A stretch of DNA of 64,000 nucleotides from Saprospiraceae bacterium. Its GTDB lineage: Bacteria; Bacteroidota; Bacteroidia; Chitinophagales; Saprospiraceae. Location: contig JABARE010000001.1 in the NCBI GenBank assembly GCA_019187365.1, positions 62,001 to 126,000 on the forward strand, written 5' to 3'. Every line of letters starts with the position of its first letter. Position 1 is the first letter of the stretch. The position numbers and the translations under genes were made by a program. Shown in pieces: positions 61,333 through 64,000 of this stretch. Under the pieces are notes generated by a model. The model did not search any database and was not told the origin of the DNA. It worked only from the letters and a program-made list of their open reading frames with translations.

Positions 61333-62838
61333 ATGACGGCATTGTTTATTGTTCTTTCGCTACTGTTGCTGCTCGTAGTCATCTTTCAGGTCGCAAAGAT
61401 CAACCAGCTTACCGCAGATCTTACAGACCCTGAATTCCACATCGAGCGGACTTCCAATACCAACGGGAAGGCCATGTTGCTCTTTGGTGTGGTTTTTCTG
61501 GGTTCGGTTATTTGGAGTGCCATGTTTTACGCAAACCGCATGCTCGGTTATGGTCCTCTGAAGTCTGCCTCTGAGCACGGATATGCGATTGACTCCATGT
61601 TTAATATGACGCTTCTTTTTACAGGGATCATCTTTGTAATTTGTCATATCCTTCTCTTTTGGTTCGCGTATCGCTACCGCTATACCAAAGGTCGCAAGGT
61701 GCTGTTTTTTGTAAACGACAACCGTCTCGAACTTCTGTGGACGGCCGTTCCGGCCCTGGTTTTGACCATACTGATCATTAAAGGTTTGGTCACCTGGAAT
61801 GAAGTTATGGCAGATGTCAAGAAGGACGAGGCTTTTCTGGAAGTAGAAGCTACGGGGTGGCAGTTTGCATGGAATCTGAGATATCCGGGAAAGGATGGAA
61901 AACTTGGAGTAAAGGATTTTCGTATGATCCGGCCCGGTGTGAATGAATTGGGCCAGGACTGGACCGATGTCCGCAACCATGATGACTTTAATGCCGACGA
62001 GCTTGTCCTGCCAAAGGGGAAGAAAGTGAGGGTTCGCATTACGGCAAGGGATGTGTTGCACAATTTTTATTTGCCGCACTTCCGCGTTAAGATGGATGCA
62101 GTGCCCGGGATTCCAACCTATTTCATATTCACCCCCGTCAAAACCACAGATGAATTCCGGCAGGAATTGAGGAAGTACCCCGAATACCAAATGCCGTCCG
62201 ATCCTGCAGACCCAAATAGTAAATTAAAATGGGAGACATTTAATTATGAGCTGGCCTGCGCAGAGCTATGCGGGAAAGGTCACTACAGCATGCGTAGGGT
62301 AGTCCGGGTGGTTTCGCCAGAAGAATGGGAAGTATGGAACGCATCTCAGAAATCCCATTACTTAACCAATGTGCGCCACTCAGATGATGATCCCTTCAAA
62401 GGTCAGCCGCTGGAATCCGAAGCGCTCCTAAAGGCAGCTGCCCTTAAGGACATGCTTGCAAATGCATTCAAAAGTGGAAGTGCAGATGATGCTGCCCGGA
62501 CGTTGCAGCTTGACAACGTCTATTTCGAAACAGGATCCGCTGCATTGAATAAAATCTCCGACCATGCATTGGAAATCTTATACCAGGCATTTGTGGATTA
62601 CCCGAATCTTTCAGTCGAGATCAGTGGTCACACCGATAGCACGGGCGACGCAAATGCCAACATCTCTCTTTCTGAAGAGCGGGCAGTTGCTGTGAAATCT
62701 TTTTTGACCGGGCGTGGAATCGCCGGAAGCCGTATTGCAACCAAAGGCTTGGGACCGAATCGTCCCGTGGCGGAGAACGATACGGAAGAAGGAAGACGCC
62801 GTAACCGACGCATCGAGTTTAAAATTTTGAAATTTTAA
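61333..62838 (+). CDS. coxB: cytochrome c oxidase subunit II fused to OmpA-like domain
   Basis: A 501-residue CuA subunit of aa3-type oxidase. Four hydrophobic segments occur at about 3-20, 48-66, 90-115 and 133-153, followed by the CuA domain with His243 (VLHNFYLPHF), Cys309, Glu311, Cys313, His317 and Met320 in CAELCGKGHYSM. A typical subunit II would end near residue 335; here about 55 linker residues lead to an OmpA-type peptidoglycan-binding domain (about 393-498). That domain has the family's NVYFETGSAAL start, SGHTDSTGD with Asp435, LSEERAVAV with Arg450, and NRRIEFKI end. Asp435 and Arg450 are 15 residues apart, as are the diaminopimelate-contacting Asp and Arg of OmpA. It would thus tie the oxidase to the cell wall. 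Frame is open throughout. Confidence 0.93.
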   Translation: MTALFIVLSLLLLLVVIFQVAKINQLTADLTDPEFHIERTSNTNGKAMLLFGVVFLGSVIWSAMFYANRMLGYGPLKSASEHGYAIDSMFNMTLLFTGIIFVICHILLFWFAYRYRYTKGRKVLFFVNDNRLELLWTAVPALVLTILIIKGLVTWNEVMADVKKDEAFLEVEATGWQFAWNLRYPGKDGKLGVKDFRMIRPGVNELGQDWTDVRNHDDFNADELVLPKGKKVRVRITARDVLHNFYLPHFRVKMDAVPGIPTYFIFTPVKTTDEFRQELRKYPEYQMPSDPADPNSKLKWETFNYELACAELCGKGHYSMRRVVRVVSPEEWEVWNASQKSHYLTNVRHSDDDPFKGQPLESEALLKAAALKDMLANAFKSGSADDAARTLQLDNVYFETGSAALNKISDHALEILYQAFVDYPNLSVEISGHTDSTGDANANISLSEERAVAVKSFLTGRGIAGSRIATKGLGPNRPVAENDTEEGRRRNRRIEFKILKF

Positions 62839-62850
62839 AGAATTACACCC

Positions 62851-64000
62851 ATGTCAGTTGTTCAACAAAAAAATAAAGAGACCGATCCGTTGATCCGGGA
62901 TTTGGGTCACGACGACCATTTTCACGCACATCATCATGGGGATAAGTATCAGACGAATTTTCTGACGACCTACATCTTTTCGCAAGACCATAAAATGATT
63001 GCCCGCCAATACCTCATTACGGGAATCGTTTGGGCCATTGTGGGGGCGTTGATGTCGCTGGTGTTTCGCATACAGTTAGCCTATCCCGATGCGGACGTTT
63101 CCTGGCTAAAACCCTTCCTTGGAAAGTGGATTACCCTGGGCACCGGTGGGGTGGGACGTCTTGATCCGGAATTCTATTACGCCCTGGTCACCATGCACGG
63201 AACCATTCTCGTCTTTTTTGTTCTGACGGCCGGATTGAGCGGTACCTTCAGCAACCTGCTAATCCCGATGCAGATCGGAGCGCGAGACATGGCATCGCCG
63301 TTCTTAAACATGCTCTCTTACTGGTTCTTTTTCCTCTCCTCGCTGGTGATGATGTACAGCTTGTTTGTCAGCACCGGACCTTTTTCGGGTGGGTGGACAG
63401 CCTATCCTCCTCTAAGCGCTCTTCCCCAGGCTTCATCCGGCAGTGGAGCCGGGTTGACTTTGTGGCTTGTTTCACTGGTCCTCTTTGTGGTTTCCATCCT
63501 CCTCGGGGGACTCAATTACATCACCACGGTTTTAAACCTTCGCACTCAGGGAATGACGATGTGGCGTCTTCCCCTTACGGTTTGGGCGTTCCTGGTTACG
63601 GCAATCATTGCCCTGCTTTCGTTTCCTGTTCTTGCTTCAGGATTCTTTTTACTCATATTCGACCGTAGTCTCGGTACGAGTTTTTATCTCTCCGACATTT
63701 TTATCAATGGACAGGCACTCGATCGCATTGGCGGAAGCCCCATCCTGTTCCAGCACTTGTTTTGGTTTTTAGGACACCCTGAGGTTTATATCATCATTCT
63801 TCCCGCAATGGGAATAGTTTCCGAGGTCATGTCGGTCCATGCGCGCAAACCAATTTTTGGCTATCGGGCCATGGTCTACTCCATGCTTTCCATCGGATTC
63901 CTTTCCTTTATCGTCTGGGCTCACCACATGTTCATGTCTGGTGTGAACCCATTCCTGTCTAACTTCTTCGTCATCTTTACGTTGATCATTGCTGTGCCAT
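62851..64000 (+). CDS. coxA: cytochrome c oxidase subunit I, 5' part
   Basis: The heme-copper oxidase catalytic subunit; 383 codons are visible to the window's right edge with no stop. I translated it directly: SQDHKMIARQYL, MHGTILVFFVLTAGLSGTFSNLLIP (low-spin heme His in the MHGT block), the active-site GHPEVYIIILP (CuB His and the cross-linked Tyr of A-type oxidases) and AHHMFMSG (two more CuB His) are all present. The N terminus is His-rich (GHDDHFHAHHHGDKY). It starts 12 bp after coxB. The remainder of the chain and subunits III/IV lie beyond the window. Confidence 0.93.
   Translation, partial: MSVVQQKNKETDPLIRDLGHDDHFHAHHHGDKYQTNFLTTYIFSQDHKMIARQYLITGIVWAIVGALMSLVFRIQLAYPDADVSWLKPFLGKWITLGTGGVGRLDPEFYYALVTMHGTILVFFVLTAGLSGTFSNLLIPMQIGARDMASPFLNMLSYWFFFLSSLVMMYSLFVSTGPFSGGWTAYPPLSALPQASSGSGAGLTLWLVSLVLFVVSILLGGLNYITTVLNLRTQGMTMWRLPLTVWAFLVTAIIALLSFPVLASGFFLLIFDRSLGTSFYLSDIFINGQALDRIGGSPILFQHLFWFLGHPEVYIIILPAMGIVSEVMSVHARKPIFGYRAMVYSMLSIGFLSFIVWAHHMFMSGVNPFLSNFFVIFTLIIAVP

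Noticed and set aside
1..64000. CRISPR arrays, insertion sequences, prophage, rRNA or tRNA genes
   Set aside because: No regularly spaced repeat array, no transposase or integrase frame, and no tRNA-like or rRNA-like segment was seen in the gaps.

Overview
The window is about 50% G+C bacterial chromosome that I read as Bacteroidota, most likely a Saprospiria-like lineage (lineage placement is inference). Supporting signs are SusC/FecA-type TonB-dependent receptors paired with DUF5689 and DUF4249 lipoproteins, gliding protein GldC, type IX secretion (T9SS) C-terminal sorting domains on four secreted proteins, promoter elements of the TAnnTTTG type, the futalosine menaquinone gene mqnD with a UbiD-family decarboxylase, and a complete alternative complex III (ACIII) operon. 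I see no tRNA, rRNA, CRISPR array, insertion sequence or phage gene.

Layout. 1-4.6 kb: end of a TonB-dependent receptor, a DUF5689 lipoprotein, a tRNA-type N6-adenine methyltransferase, then a MATE exporter on the minus strand. 4.7-12.6 kb: small HTH protein, alanine dehydrogenase, an unusual hairpin-rich AT-rich spacer, mqnD, an RluA-type pseudouridine synthase, a small transaldolase, a lipoprotein, a LuxE-like acyl-protein synthetase and a cell-wall amidase. 12.7-17.5 kb: ccmB-ccmC-ccmD translationally coupled to glutamate dehydrogenase, an Lrp regulator and a TraB/GumN protein. 17.5-21.2 kb: TonB receptor, DUF4249 lipoprotein, gldC. 21.2-31.4 kb: fdhD, small conserved protein, formate-THF ligase, PD40 lipoprotein, endonuclease I, MmcQ-like protein, an FAD oxidoreductase and the three-gene proton-translocating transhydrogenase pntAA-pntAB-pntB.

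31.5-43.7 kb: a secretion island. A well-formed promoter and a roughly 200-nt leader precede a small secreted protein of unknown family, then a 2105-aa cysteine-rich T9SS protein and, after a terminator, its 1542-aa paralogue. Both giants end in dockerin-like, cohesin-like and T9SS sorting domains. 43.7-51.4 kb is a tightly overlapping six-gene minus-strand operon (UbiD-type decarboxylase, rRNA m5C methyltransferase, M28 peptidase, folK, deoxynucleoside kinase, sppA), divergent from thyA.

52.5-64 kb: ACIII genes actA-F run straight into cytochrome c oxidase genes coxB and coxA, giving a menaquinol-to-oxygen chain. The most unusual item is coxB: a normal CuA subunit II with a fused C-terminal OmpA-like peptidoglycan-binding domain that keeps both diaminopimelate-contacting residues. 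With the cytochrome-maturation genes (ccmBCD), quinone genes (mqnD, UbiD-like) and transhydrogenase, the window carries much of an aerobic respiratory machinery alongside surface adhesion and secretion genes.
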